This document shows, piece after piece, positions 21,405 through 30,524 of a stretch of 64,000 nucleotides of DNA (position 1 is the first letter of the stretch; each line of letters begins with the position of its first letter). Both the position numbers and the translations under genes were made by a program. Source of the stretch: an uncultured Alphaproteobacteria bacterium (GTDB lineage: Bacteria > Pseudomonadota > Alphaproteobacteria > Methylaequorales > Methylaequoraceae). Under the pieces are notes generated by a model. The model was not told the DNA's origin, searched no databases, and worked only from the letters and a program-made list of their open reading frames with translations. The stretch is taken from assembly GCA_902522465.1 (NCBI GenBank), contig CABYVV010000001.1, positions 26,060 to 90,059 of the forward strand, given 5' to 3'.

Positions 21405-22065
21405 AAAAAAATTCAAAAAGGTAGGTTTTATTTTTGGTCTGAAGCGAGAGATGAAGTTATTTTCTAATTTGAATAAAAAAAATTATTGTGTTTATGGCTA
21501 TGGTAAATCTTCAAAGGAAGCAACAAGAAAACTTTTAAAGCTTGGCGTAGACCTTGTTATAAATTTCGGGTTTGTTGCGTCTATTTCTAAAAAACTAAAA
21601 AACGGTGATATTGTTATCATTGATAAAATTTTTAATGAGAAAAAAGAAAAGCTTTCAACCTTAAAATTTGATATAGATTTGCTTAAAAATTTTAAAAATA
21701 ACTTCAATTTTGTAAAATGCAATTTACTTACTGTTCAGAAAATTGTGATGAGAAAAAAAGATAAATTGAATCTTACAAAAGAATTTAAATCAGTCTCTGT
21801 GATTGATATGGAGGCTTTCTACATAAAAAAAGAGTTGTCAAAATTTAATGTCCCAATGATTTCTTTTAAAGTAATATTTGATGATCTTGCTTTTGATATT
21901 CCCTCTTATATTTTAGATTGTATTAATGAAAAAGGTGAAATCAGAATTGCAAGCTTCCTGATTAAGTTGATTGTAAATCCTAAGAGAGTATTTGATCTTT
22001 TAGATTTGAGCAAAAGATTTTCTGCAAGTGAGAGGATTCTCAAGGGTGTAATCAATGCTTTATAG
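21394..22065 (+). CDS. hpnG: Hopanoid-associated phosphorylase/nucleosidase HpnG
   Basis: Position after shc; GVDLVINFGFVASISKKLKNGDIVIIDKI; VIDMEAFYIKKELSKFNVPMISFKVIFDD. Confidence 0.8.
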   Translation: MEHKKKFKKVGFIFGLKREMKLFSNLNKKNYCVYGYGKSSKEATRKLLKLGVDLVINFGFVASISKKLKNGDIVIIDKIFNEKKEKLSTLKFDIDLLKNFKNNFNFVKCNLLTVQKIVMRKKDKLNLTKEFKSVSVIDMEAFYIKKELSKFNVPMISFKVIFDDLAFDIPSYILDCINEKGEIRIASFLIKLIVNPKRVFDLLDLSKRFSASERILKGVINAL

Positions 22066-22075
22066 ATAGAATACG

Positions 22076-23275
22076 TTATTTAATTTTTTTAGCTAAATCA
22101 CTTTGAGGGTTTATCGCTGCTCCAGCAGATGGGATAGGCGAATCGTTACTTTCATTTTGTTTTTCAGCATGCAGCTTTTTCATCATTTCACTTACATGAG
22201 TGTCGTGGAAGAAGTCTGGATCTCTTGATTTACTTATGTCAATCTCTTCTGCCATTGCTCCCTCTGTCTTTGGACCTTTTAAGGCAACGGATACGGCCTT
22301 AAGCGGATTGGTGAAAACGTCAGTAACTGCTGAGGCTTCATACCCACAATGTGCCATACAATCTGAACACTTATCATAGTTTCCAGTACCATATTTATCC
22401 CACTCAGTATCATTCATCAGTTCTTTAAATGATTTTACATAACCCTCTCCAAGGAGATAACAAGGCTTTTGCCATCCAAATATATTTCTTGTGGGGTTTC
22501 CCCATGGGGTACACTTGTACATTTGATTCCCAGCAAGAAAATCAAGATAAAGACCTGAATGACTAAAATCCCATTTTTTAAAATCCTTAGATTTAAAAAC
22601 ATTTCTAAAAAAATTTTTGGTGTTAGATCTTTTTATGAAATGTTCCTGATCTGGTGCCCTCTCATAAGCAAAACCAGGAGAAATGGTTATACCATCTACT
22701 TTTAGCTCATCAGTCACATAATTAAGGAATTCCTTTAAACCATCCTCGTGAGCATTATCAAAAATTGTACAGTTTACATTACACCTAAATCCCAGCGATT
22801 TCGCCTTTTTTATGGCTGAAACACATCTGTCGAATACCCCCTCTTGACAAACGGCTTTGTCGTGTTCTTCTTTCATACCATCTAAGTGAACTGACCATGT
22901 GAAATATGGACTAGGTTTGTAATCGGATAATTTTTTTTCCATTAAAACTGCATTTGTGCATAGATATACGAATTTCTTTCTTTTAATAAGCTCTCTTACA
23001 ATTTCTGGCATTTCTTTGTGTATTAATGGTTCACCACCCGGAATAGAAACAATAGGAGCGCCGCATTCCTCTACAGAATCTATGCACTCCTGGGTAGATA
23101 ATCTTTGATTTAGGATCTCCTTCGGATAATCAATTTTACCACATCCAGCACAAGCCAGGTTACATCTAAAGAGTGGTTCCAGCATTAAAACAAGAGGGTA
23201 TTTTTTTCTCCCCAGTACCTTCTGTTTTAAAATATAAGATCCTACTCTTATTTGTTGTATTAAAGGAATTCCCAT
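22076..23275 (-). CDS. hpnH: Radical SAM adenosyl-hopene transferase HpnH
   Basis: LMLEPLFRCNLACAGCGKIDYP (CxxxCxxC), GGEPLIHKEM, C-terminal CSDCMAHCGYEASAV. Confidence 0.95.
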   Translation of the reverse strand: MGIPLIQQIRVGSYILKQKVLGRKKYPLVLMLEPLFRCNLACAGCGKIDYPKEILNQRLSTQECIDSVEECGAPIVSIPGGEPLIHKEMPEIVRELIKRKKFVYLCTNAVLMEKKLSDYKPSPYFTWSVHLDGMKEEHDKAVCQEGVFDRCVSAIKKAKSLGFRCNVNCTIFDNAHEDGLKEFLNYVTDELKVDGITISPGFAYERAPDQEHFIKRSNTKNFFRNVFKSKDFKKWDFSHSGLYLDFLAGNQMYKCTPWGNPTRNIFGWQKPCYLLGEGYVKSFKELMNDTEWDKYGTGNYDKCSDCMAHCGYEASAVTDVFTNPLKAVSVALKGPKTEGAMAEEIDISKSRDPDFFHDTHVSEMMKKLHAEKQNESNDSPIPSAGAAINPQSDLAKKIK

Positions 23276-23313
23276 AATTTAATTTTTAATTTATTGTTTT
23301 TAAAATGTAAAGG

Positions 23314-24282
23314 TTAATTTGCTACCTCAATGTTTGTCAATTCTCTTGGTAGTTTGAATACTATATTTTCCTCAATTCCAGGTCTTTTTTCAATTTTAAT
23401 TTCTCTAAATGAGGAAATTCTATTAATGACCTCCTTAACAAGTTCATCTGGAGTTGATGCCCCAGAAGATATTCCAATTGACTCAACATTATTGAACCAA
23501 TTACTATCGAGATCATCGGCAGTTTCTATCAAGTAAGTATTAACTCCTGATTCTTCACCTAGATCCCTCAATCTATTGGAGTTTGAACTATTTTTGGCTC
23601 CTACAACTAGAATAAGATCAACGTGATCAACTAAATCTCTAACAGCAGATTGTCTGTTTTGGGTAGCGTAACAAATATCTTTAACATCAGGACCTTCAAT
23701 CATTGGGAATCTAGTTTTTAAAGCCTCAATAACAACTCTTGTATCATCAACTGATAATGTTGTTTGACTTATGTAAGATAATTTGTTGGGATTTTTTACT
23801 TTAAGTTTATAAACATCCTCGGTATTTGAAACAAGATAAACATCCCCAGAAATTCTTCCCATAGTACCCTCAACTTCTGGATGACCCTCATGACCTATTA
23901 AAATAACTTCATAGCCCTTAGACGAATACCTTTGACCCTCTTTATGAACTTTAGCAACAAGTGGGCAAGTAGCATCTAGGATTGGAAGTTTTCTATCTTT
24001 TGCCGTATCTTCTATTTTTTGGGCCACACCATGGGCGCTAAAAATTGTAACGGCTCCTGGAGGGATTTGATCTAATTCTTGCACGAATATAGCTCCTTTG
24101 GAGCTAAGATTGTTCACAACTCTTTTATTATGTACGATTTCATGTCTTACATAAACTGGAGGTCCATAAATTTTTAATGCTCTTTCTACAATCTCTATTG
24201 CTCTTTCAACTCCAGCACAAAAGCCTCTTGGCTGGGCTAAAAAAACTTTTAAGGGTTTAAGATTTTTTTCTGTAATATCCAT
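23314..24282 (-). CDS. ispH: 4-hydroxy-3-methylbut-2-enyl diphosphate reductase
   Basis: LAQPRGFCAGVERAIEIVERAL, VYVRHEIVHNKRVV, SAHGVAQ, DATCPLVAKVH. Confidence 0.97.
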   Translation of the reverse strand: MDITEKNLKPLKVFLAQPRGFCAGVERAIEIVERALKIYGPPVYVRHEIVHNKRVVNNLSSKGAIFVQELDQIPPGAVTIFSAHGVAQKIEDTAKDRKLPILDATCPLVAKVHKEGQRYSSKGYEVILIGHEGHPEVEGTMGRISGDVYLVSNTEDVYKLKVKNPNKLSYISQTTLSVDDTRVVIEALKTRFPMIEGPDVKDICYATQNRQSAVRDLVDHVDLILVVGAKNSSNSNRLRDLGEESGVNTYLIETADDLDSNWFNNVESIGISSGASTPDELVKEVINRISSFREIKIEKRPGIEENIVFKLPRELTNIEVAN

Positions 24283-24293
24283 AATAATGTTAA

Positions 24294-25280
24294 CTAGATT
24301 TTGTTAAACCATTCTACAGCATCTTTTATAGCACTTTTTGCAGATCTAGGTCTATAACGAAGATTTTTTTTTGCTTTATTAGACGAAAAAAACATTTTCT
24401 TTCTGGACATTTTTAAGCCCTCAACCGTCAGTGAAGGTGTTTTATTATTAAAAAATCTATGTAAAATTTCGTTAATATATGCTAGCGGCATTAAATACTT
24501 AGGATTCAATTGTAATATTATTTTAGGTTTATCTCCAAATTCCGAGATGTAATCCAAAAAGTCCTTAAAATTCATGTTTTCTCCACCAAGAATATATTTT
24601 TCACCAATTTTTCCATATTTCAGTGCAAGAAAATGACCTTCTGCAACATCGTCAACATGAACGATATTAAGTCCTGTATCTACATAGGCTGGCATTTTTC
24701 CAGTTAATACATCAAAAATAATTTTTCCGGTTGGGGTTGGCTTTACATCTCCACGACCTATTGGTGTTGAAGGATTAACAATAACACCCTGAATCTTTTT
24801 TTTTTTTATAAATTTCATAACAATACATTCTGCTAAGTATTTTGACTTCTTATAATCTCCAATCATATCATCGAAAGTAACAGAAGTTTCCTCATCAGAG
24901 ATTTTTCCTGTCTCAATTCCAAGAGTTGCTACGCTTGAAGTATAAACAATTTTTTTTTTATGTTCTAATACCTTTAAACAAATGTTTTCTGTTCCTCGTA
25001 CATTAGAATCATAAATAGATCTTGGGTCTTTTGTCCAAAGCCTATAGTCAGCGGCAACATGAAAAACAATATCTGAATCTCTAACCGGTTTATCCAAACT
25101 TTTAATATCTTTTAGGTCTCCGTAAAAAAAATTTATTTTAGATTTGATTTGTTCAAGGTTAGTTAGATCAGTATTGTTTCTAACTAACGCATTAACTTTA
25201 TATTTCTTTTTCAAGGCCAATTTTACAATAGATGAGCCTAGAAAGCCATTTGCGCCAGTTATCAATAGTTTTTTACTCAT
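24294..25280 (-). CDS. hpnA: Hopanoid-associated sugar epimerase/dehydratase HpnA
   Basis: LLITGANGFLGSSIVKLAL, VFHVAADYRLWTKDP, YKKSKYLAE. Confidence 0.9.
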   Translation of the reverse strand: MSKKLLITGANGFLGSSIVKLALKKKYKVNALVRNNTDLTNLEQIKSKINFFYGDLKDIKSLDKPVRDSDIVFHVAADYRLWTKDPRSIYDSNVRGTENICLKVLEHKKKIVYTSSVATLGIETGKISDEETSVTFDDMIGDYKKSKYLAECIVMKFIKKKKIQGVIVNPSTPIGRGDVKPTPTGKIIFDVLTGKMPAYVDTGLNIVHVDDVAEGHFLALKYGKIGEKYILGGENMNFKDFLDYISEFGDKPKIILQLNPKYLMPLAYINEILHRFFNNKTPSLTVEGLKMSRKKMFFSSNKAKKNLRYRPRSAKSAIKDAVEWFNKI

Positions 25281-25406
25281 TTTTCTTAAACTTAAAATAG
25301 TACATAGTCAATGGAATGATTTTTTCTAATATTTTTTGTAATTTGTAAAACTTATTTTTTATTTTATAAATTTTAGATCTATAAAATATTTAAAAATTAA
25401 CCTATT

Positions 25407-26228
25407 TTAATTTTCTAATTTTAAAAATATCTCACCCATACCATCTATATTTTTGTCTCCAAGATATCTCATTGTTGATTTTCTTTCTTTAAACATTTTT
25501 ATCCCGTATTTTTTAATAATATAGTTATTTAATAATTGATAAAAGATAGACGAGGAAAATCCATTTTCTTTAAAAAAAGTTTTTGAAAATGAATTATCAT
25601 TTGTTAGGATCGTTCCTCTTTTCATCCCAACTCCAAAATTTTTTCCAATATCTTTTTTAATAATTACTGTACCAGCAATCATATTATTACAGCAGTAATT
25701 TCTCACTCCAGAATTCACAAAAATCAATCCTCTCCGCATGTTTAAAGCTAGATAATCTCGAGCTTTTCCTTTTATAATTATATCTCCCCCTTTCATCCCA
25801 GACTTACTCCCTGGAAGTGGTGAACCAACAAAATCACATGCGTCTTTATTTATATTTATACTTCCTCCAGTCATTTCAGAACCAACAAAATTTTCTGCAG
25901 ATCCATTTACAATTATGTTTCCACCTGACATTTTCGCTCCGAGAAAAGAACCTACATTTGAGTTTATTTTTAGATTTCCATTTTTCCATTTCCATCCAAC
26001 ATAATCACAGTTGTTATTGATTCCAGAAATTTCAACTTTAACATTTTCTTTTTTATTAATTTCAACCTTGATGTCAAAAAGATCTCCTATTTTTTTTTCA
26101 ATATTCCCGTAGAGTATTTTTAGTTTGAAGATTGAGTTAAAATTAAGACTTGCATCAATTAAACTAATATTTCTCAAATCAAGGTGATGATTGATTTTTA
26201 TTTTTGGTTTAAGAATGATATTTTTCAT
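25407..26228 (-). CDS. fhcC: Formyltransferase/hydrolase complex (formylmethanofuran dehydrogenase-like) subunit C
   Basis: GGNIIVNGSAENFVGSEMTGGSININKDACDFVGSPLPGSKSGMKGGDIIIKG beta-helix repeats of FwdC/GltS-C type. Confidence 0.92.
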   Translation of the reverse strand: MKNIILKPKIKINHHLDLRNISLIDASLNFNSIFKLKILYGNIEKKIGDLFDIKVEINKKENVKVEISGINNNCDYVGWKWKNGNLKINSNVGSFLGAKMSGGNIIVNGSAENFVGSEMTGGSININKDACDFVGSPLPGSKSGMKGGDIIIKGKARDYLALNMRRGLIFVNSGVRNYCCNNMIAGTVIIKKDIGKNFGVGMKRGTILTNDNSFSKTFFKENGFSSSIFYQLLNNYIIKKYGIKMFKERKSTMRYLGDKNIDGMGEIFLKLEN

Positions 26229-27109
26229 GTAATGATCGATTTTAATTTAAATAAATAAGGACCGAGCTTGCCACCGTAATTTCCGGCAGATATTCTCTCA
26301 ACACCTTTGGTCTCTTTGGATTTTATTATCTCTGTTATTCCTAACTTCATGGCCAATTCAATATCTTGTTTATTAATACCATCTATCACTATTTCTAACA
26401 CACAATTAATTTTTCTATTTAACTTTGAGTTAACAATAGTCCTTAAATTAGGACAATAATCAAAATTAGTTGATGCAATTAGACCCTTATATTTAGATCC
26501 AACTTTTGAACCTGACCTCACTATTCCTCCTGGAAAGGGTAAAATTATATTTTCTAATTTGTTCATTTTTTTTACCGCTAGCTCAGCTGCATACAACACA
26601 CTTTTTATATTTTCACCTAAAATTAAAAAATTTCCTCCTCCAATACCTTCCATTTGATATGCAAAATCTTCACATAGGAATTCTCCGTCCATTACTGGAA
26701 TTCTCCAAAATCTTCTATTTCCTAACATTTTTGCTATTTGGTATCCATCGCCAAAGTATCTCAAAGAATTTCCCAGAGGAATTTTTTTCTCTCCTGAGTT
26801 TCCTGAAAATACAGCAGATGTAGGAGAGGTCATCAAACATTGCCCAGTTCTATTAAGAATTTGTTTTGCAAGTTCTTTTGAAGACATAGAAAAAACCAAT
26901 ACAGATACACCTGGCCTACCATCTGGGGTCTGATTAGGTAACAATTTAGATTCTATTCCAGCTTCACATCCACAAGCTATTACTGATGTAGCGAACCCAC
27001 AAAATGAATTCGCAGCATTAAATGCCCAGTTATCGTTATAAGCAGTAATAATTAATCTTGAAACTTTCATTGGAAAAGCTTCAGCAAAAGTATCTTCAAC
27101 TTTAATCAT
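26225..27109 (-). CDS. fhcD: Formylmethanofuran--tetrahydromethanopterin N-formyltransferase
   Basis: VEDTFAEAFPMKVSRLIITAYNDNWAFNAANSFCGFATSVIACGCEAGIE..TPDGRPGVSVLVFS. Confidence 0.95.
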   Translation of the reverse strand: MIKVEDTFAEAFPMKVSRLIITAYNDNWAFNAANSFCGFATSVIACGCEAGIESKLLPNQTPDGRPGVSVLVFSMSSKELAKQILNRTGQCLMTSPTSAVFSGNSGEKKIPLGNSLRYFGDGYQIAKMLGNRRFWRIPVMDGEFLCEDFAYQMEGIGGGNFLILGENIKSVLYAAELAVKKMNKLENIILPFPGGIVRSGSKVGSKYKGLIASTNFDYCPNLRTIVNSKLNRKINCVLEIVIDGINKQDIELAMKLGITEIIKSKETKGVERISAGNYGGKLGPYLFKLKSIIT

Positions 27110-28197
27110 TTGATAGATATTCTTTTCATTAACTCACAAATTTCAATGTAATCAGATTCAATTTTTTTCTTTAACTTCATTGTCGCCGCTCCATCGGATC
27201 TGACTACTATTCCATCAACGTCAATTCCAGGTGTTTTAACTGGAATAAAAACATCATATTTTTTTTTATTTTTTGTATTCGGGTGACCAATAAAAATATT
27301 TTTTTTAAAGTTTTCTACCAATGGACTTTTATTTAAATTGGAAAAAATAAATTGTGTATTGAGATACTTTTTTTGGAATGTTGAATTATTTTTTTGTGGA
27401 TTATAATCAACTCCCCAATCTGTAAATTTCAAAAATCCAGGAAAGCCAGTTTTTGTTATACATGAATTGATAAAGCCTGAAGAATTATTAAGACCCGATA
27501 ACTTAAAAAGTCTAATTTTTTTATTGTTATTATTCAATTTTTCTAAAATTCTAAATATTTGTTGTATAAATATGAAATCATCATTTGGATTAAAAACCAA
27601 AACTGGATACTTAGATTTTCTGAATTTTTCATACATGTCAGAAAATTTATTTTCTTTTTTTTTTGAAGTAAAACTGGAAAAATAAGGTATGAAATCAAAT
27701 AATTTTTTCAACTTAAACTCTTTATTAAAAATTGAAAATAATTTTTCACTTAAAAAAAATATTGATTTTTTTCTTTTCTCATTCCAATAAATTTTTTTTT
27801 CAAATCTTATTAAAATTTCTCTTTCAAAATTACCAATAAAAAATAGTAAATCACATCTATTCCTTAATTCATTAAAAGATACAAGTGAGGCTCCATATCT
27901 TTGAAATGCATCATAAAAATTATTTATCTCATTAGATTCAAAATGATTAACTGACAACCTTTTTTTTTCAGCAAAACTTAAAACGGAATTAATAGACTTT
28001 TGATCACATGCAAGTCCGTCAAAATGTACTAAGTTTTCTTTTTGCAAAACATCTATTAGTTTATCTATTGCATAATTTATTGAAACTTCTCGTCCATTAA
28101 TCAGTGGTTTTGATTTTTGATTTAGATTTAATTCCTTGCTATCTAATTGTTTATCAGTTATTCCAAAAAAGAAAAAGTCAGAAAGTTTTTGGTTCAT
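27106..28197 (-). CDS. fhcB: Formyltransferase/hydrolase complex subunit B (FwdB/FmdB homolog, divergent)
   Basis: LVHFDGLACDQKSINSVLSFAEKKRLSVNH..; VFIPVKTPGIDVDGIVVRSDGAATMKLKK C-terminus; start overlaps PCD stop. Confidence 0.85.
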   Translation of the reverse strand: MNQKLSDFFFFGITDKQLDSKELNLNQKSKPLINGREVSINYAIDKLIDVLQKENLVHFDGLACDQKSINSVLSFAEKKRLSVNHFESNEINNFYDAFQRYGASLVSFNELRNRCDLLFFIGNFEREILIRFEKKIYWNEKRKKSIFFLSEKLFSIFNKEFKLKKLFDFIPYFSSFTSKKKENKFSDMYEKFRKSKYPVLVFNPNDDFIFIQQIFRILEKLNNNNKKIRLFKLSGLNNSSGFINSCITKTGFPGFLKFTDWGVDYNPQKNNSTFQKKYLNTQFIFSNLNKSPLVENFKKNIFIGHPNTKNKKKYDVFIPVKTPGIDVDGIVVRSDGAATMKLKKKIESDYIEICELMKRISIK

Positions 28198-28571
28198 TTT
28201 TTAGAATATTTGATGTAAGCAAAGCGAGGGTCTGATGGAGTTCCTTCTAGAGATGATTTTTCATCTTGTGGGTTCCACAAGATAAATTCATCAATTTTTT
28301 TTGCTAAATCAAAATCAAGTTGAGTTATACCCTTCATTGAATGGTTCATTAGTTTTACTTCAACAAATGCATACGAAACTTGAAGGTCAGGATGATGCCA
28401 CGCTGCTTCGGCAAGATGCCCAATAGAATTAACAACCATTAATGTAGATTTCCAACTGTGAGTTTTGTATGTTTTGCGTATCCATTTCCCATCATACTTC
28501 CACCCTAATAAATTTTCATCCAACAACCTATTAATTTCTGTCTCATTATAAACTTTAATCTCTTTATTCAT
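28194..28571 (-). CDS. Pterin-4a-carbinolamine dehydratase-like protein of the H4MPT C1 cluster
   Basis: GWKYDGKWIRKTYKTHSWKSTLMVVNSIGHLAEAAWHHPDLQVSYAFVEVKLMNHSMKGITQLDFDLAKKID. Confidence 0.88.
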   Translation of the reverse strand: MNKEIKVYNETEINRLLDENLLGWKYDGKWIRKTYKTHSWKSTLMVVNSIGHLAEAAWHHPDLQVSYAFVEVKLMNHSMKGITQLDFDLAKKIDEFILWNPQDEKSSLEGTPSDPRFAYIKYSKK

Positions 28572-28653
28572 AAATTACCCTTTTTTATAACAGATGGCGA
28601 ATATCATAGTATATTTATAATCTAGAATTAAAAATAAAAAAGTTAAATTTATT

Positions 28654-29628
28654 ATGAAAAATAGTTTTACTATATATTCACCAGCTAGATTGCATATTGG
28701 TTTCTTAGATCTTGACAACTTGAGTTCAAGACAATTTGGTAGTATTGGGCTTACTATTTCAAATTTTTTTTTTAAAATTAAAATTGAAAAATCAAGAAAA
28801 ACCAAAATTAATTGTAAAAATTTTTTTACTAAATCCAAAATTAAGGAGGTAATTAAGATAATTGCAAAAGAAAAAAAAATTGGAAACTTTACAATTAACG
28901 TTTTTCAAGAAATCCCACTACATAATGGACTAGGTTCAGGAACTCAACTAGCACTTTCAATTGGTTATCTAATTTCAAAATTATTTAAATTAAATACATC
29001 TGTAGAAGAACTTGCATATATCTTGAACAGGGGATTAAGGTCAGGTATTGGCATTCAATCATTTAAGAAAGGAGGGTTTAATATAGATGTTGGCAAACTC
29101 AAAAATTCAAAAAGAATGCCTCTTAGTTTGATGAATTTAAAATGGCCGGTGGGTTGGAAAATTCTTCTTGTTTTAGATTCAAATATCGTTGGAGTTCATG
29201 GTGAGAAGGAAGTTCAAGAGTTCAAACAACTTAAGGTCGATACATCCTTAACCTCTGATTTAAATTGCAAATCTTTATTAATGAATATTATTCCAGGTAT
29301 AATTGAGAACAACTTTGAAGAATTTGCAAAAGGTTTGAGAAACATACAAGACAATATGTCAAAAATTTTTTATGGAAACAATAGAAAATTTGCAAGTACA
29401 AATTTAGAAAAAATTTTCACTAAAATAGAAAAAAAAAAAGTTTTGAGTTTTGGTCAATCCTCATGGGGTCCTACAGGATTTATATTTCTAAAAAACTCAA
29501 AAAAAAGAAATGAGTTGTTAAAATATTTAGAAACATATATTAGTTTAAATAATATTCATGGGCTAAAAATTTTGAAAGTTGAAGGAAGAAATTTTGGAAA
29601 GAAAATTATCAGTAAAGGAGAAGAATGA
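28654..29628 (+). CDS. mptG: Beta-ribofuranosylaminobenzene 5'-phosphate synthase (methanopterin biosynthesis)
   Basis: YSPARLHIGFLDLDNLSSRQFGSIGLTIS, NGLGSGTQLALSIG GHMP signature; divergent from fhcB-side operon. Confidence 0.9.
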   Translation: MKNSFTIYSPARLHIGFLDLDNLSSRQFGSIGLTISNFFFKIKIEKSRKTKINCKNFFTKSKIKEVIKIIAKEKKIGNFTINVFQEIPLHNGLGSGTQLALSIGYLISKLFKLNTSVEELAYILNRGLRSGIGIQSFKKGGFNIDVGKLKNSKRMPLSLMNLKWPVGWKILLVLDSNIVGVHGEKEVQEFKQLKVDTSLTSDLNCKSLLMNIIPGIIENNFEEFAKGLRNIQDNMSKIFYGNNRKFASTNLEKIFTKIEKKKVLSFGQSSWGPTGFIFLKNSKKRNELLKYLETYISLNNIHGLKILKVEGRNFGKKIISKGEE

Positions 29629-30524
29629 CAAAAAAAAATATTTTACATATGATTAGTCCTCAGGAAAACGTCAGTCCGTTTGACGTAAATATGGCATGCG
29701 ATGCAGGTTATGATCTTGTTATACCCTACACTAACGTAAACCTTACAGACGTAAAAGGATTAGTTCAGGATGCAATATTCTCAAGATCAATTAAAAATGC
29801 AAAAAAAACAGGTATTTTTATTTGTGGAAAAGATGCATCTCTTGCATTGGACATGATGGATATGGCCAAAGATTCTATGGTACCGCCCTTTGAAATTTCA
29901 GTTTTTCCAGATCCAGCTGGTTCCTTCACAACTGCCGCTGCTATGGTCGCCTGTACAGAAAAAACATTGCAAGATAAATTTCAGTCAGATCTAAAAGATA
30001 AAAATATTGTAATTTACGGTGGCAAAGGAATCGTTGGCGGTATTTCTGCAATAATGTGTGCACAATACGGTTCAAATTGTACAATAGTAGGTTATGATGG
30101 AATTGAAAATGTTTCAAAAAAAGCAACTGAATATAAAAATAGATTTGGTGTAGATATTTTACCTGCAGATGGATCTACAGACGAATTAAACTCCTCTTAT
30201 TTACCTAAAGCTGACATCATATTTTGTGCTGCAAGAGCTGGCACTCAAGTTATAAGTAAGGATCAACTTGAATTAGCTAAAAAATCAAAGATTTTAGCGG
30301 ATGTAAATGCAGTTCCTCCTGCAGGCTTAGAAGGGGTAAAACTAAAAGATGATGATGCTAAACATTCTTGTGGGGCATTGTCTATTGGTCCACTAACTTC
30401 TGGGGATATAAAAGTAAAAACCCAATACAGAATGTTTGAAAAAATGTGTTCAAGTGAAACACCATTATACTTAAATTTCGACGAAGCACTAGAAACAGCA
30501 AGAGAAATCATAGGATTAAAATAA
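29625..30524 (+). CDS. mtdB: NAD(P)-dependent methylene-H4MPT dehydrogenase
   Basis: ILHMISPQENVSPFDVNMACDAGYDLVIPYTNVNL, DPAGSFTTAAAMVACTEK, GGKGIVGGISAIMCAQYG. Confidence 0.95.
   Translation: MTKKNILHMISPQENVSPFDVNMACDAGYDLVIPYTNVNLTDVKGLVQDAIFSRSIKNAKKTGIFICGKDASLALDMMDMAKDSMVPPFEISVFPDPAGSFTTAAAMVACTEKTLQDKFQSDLKDKNIVIYGGKGIVGGISAIMCAQYGSNCTIVGYDGIENVSKKATEYKNRFGVDILPADGSTDELNSSYLPKADIIFCAARAGTQVISKDQLELAKKSKILADVNAVPPAGLEGVKLKDDDAKHSCGALSIGPLTSGDIKVKTQYRMFEKMCSSETPLYLNFDEALETAREIIGLK

Noticed and set aside
26506-26823. 105-aa plus-strand ORF inside fhcD
   Set aside because: Antisense to conserved fhcD; Leu/Phe-rich mirror translation.
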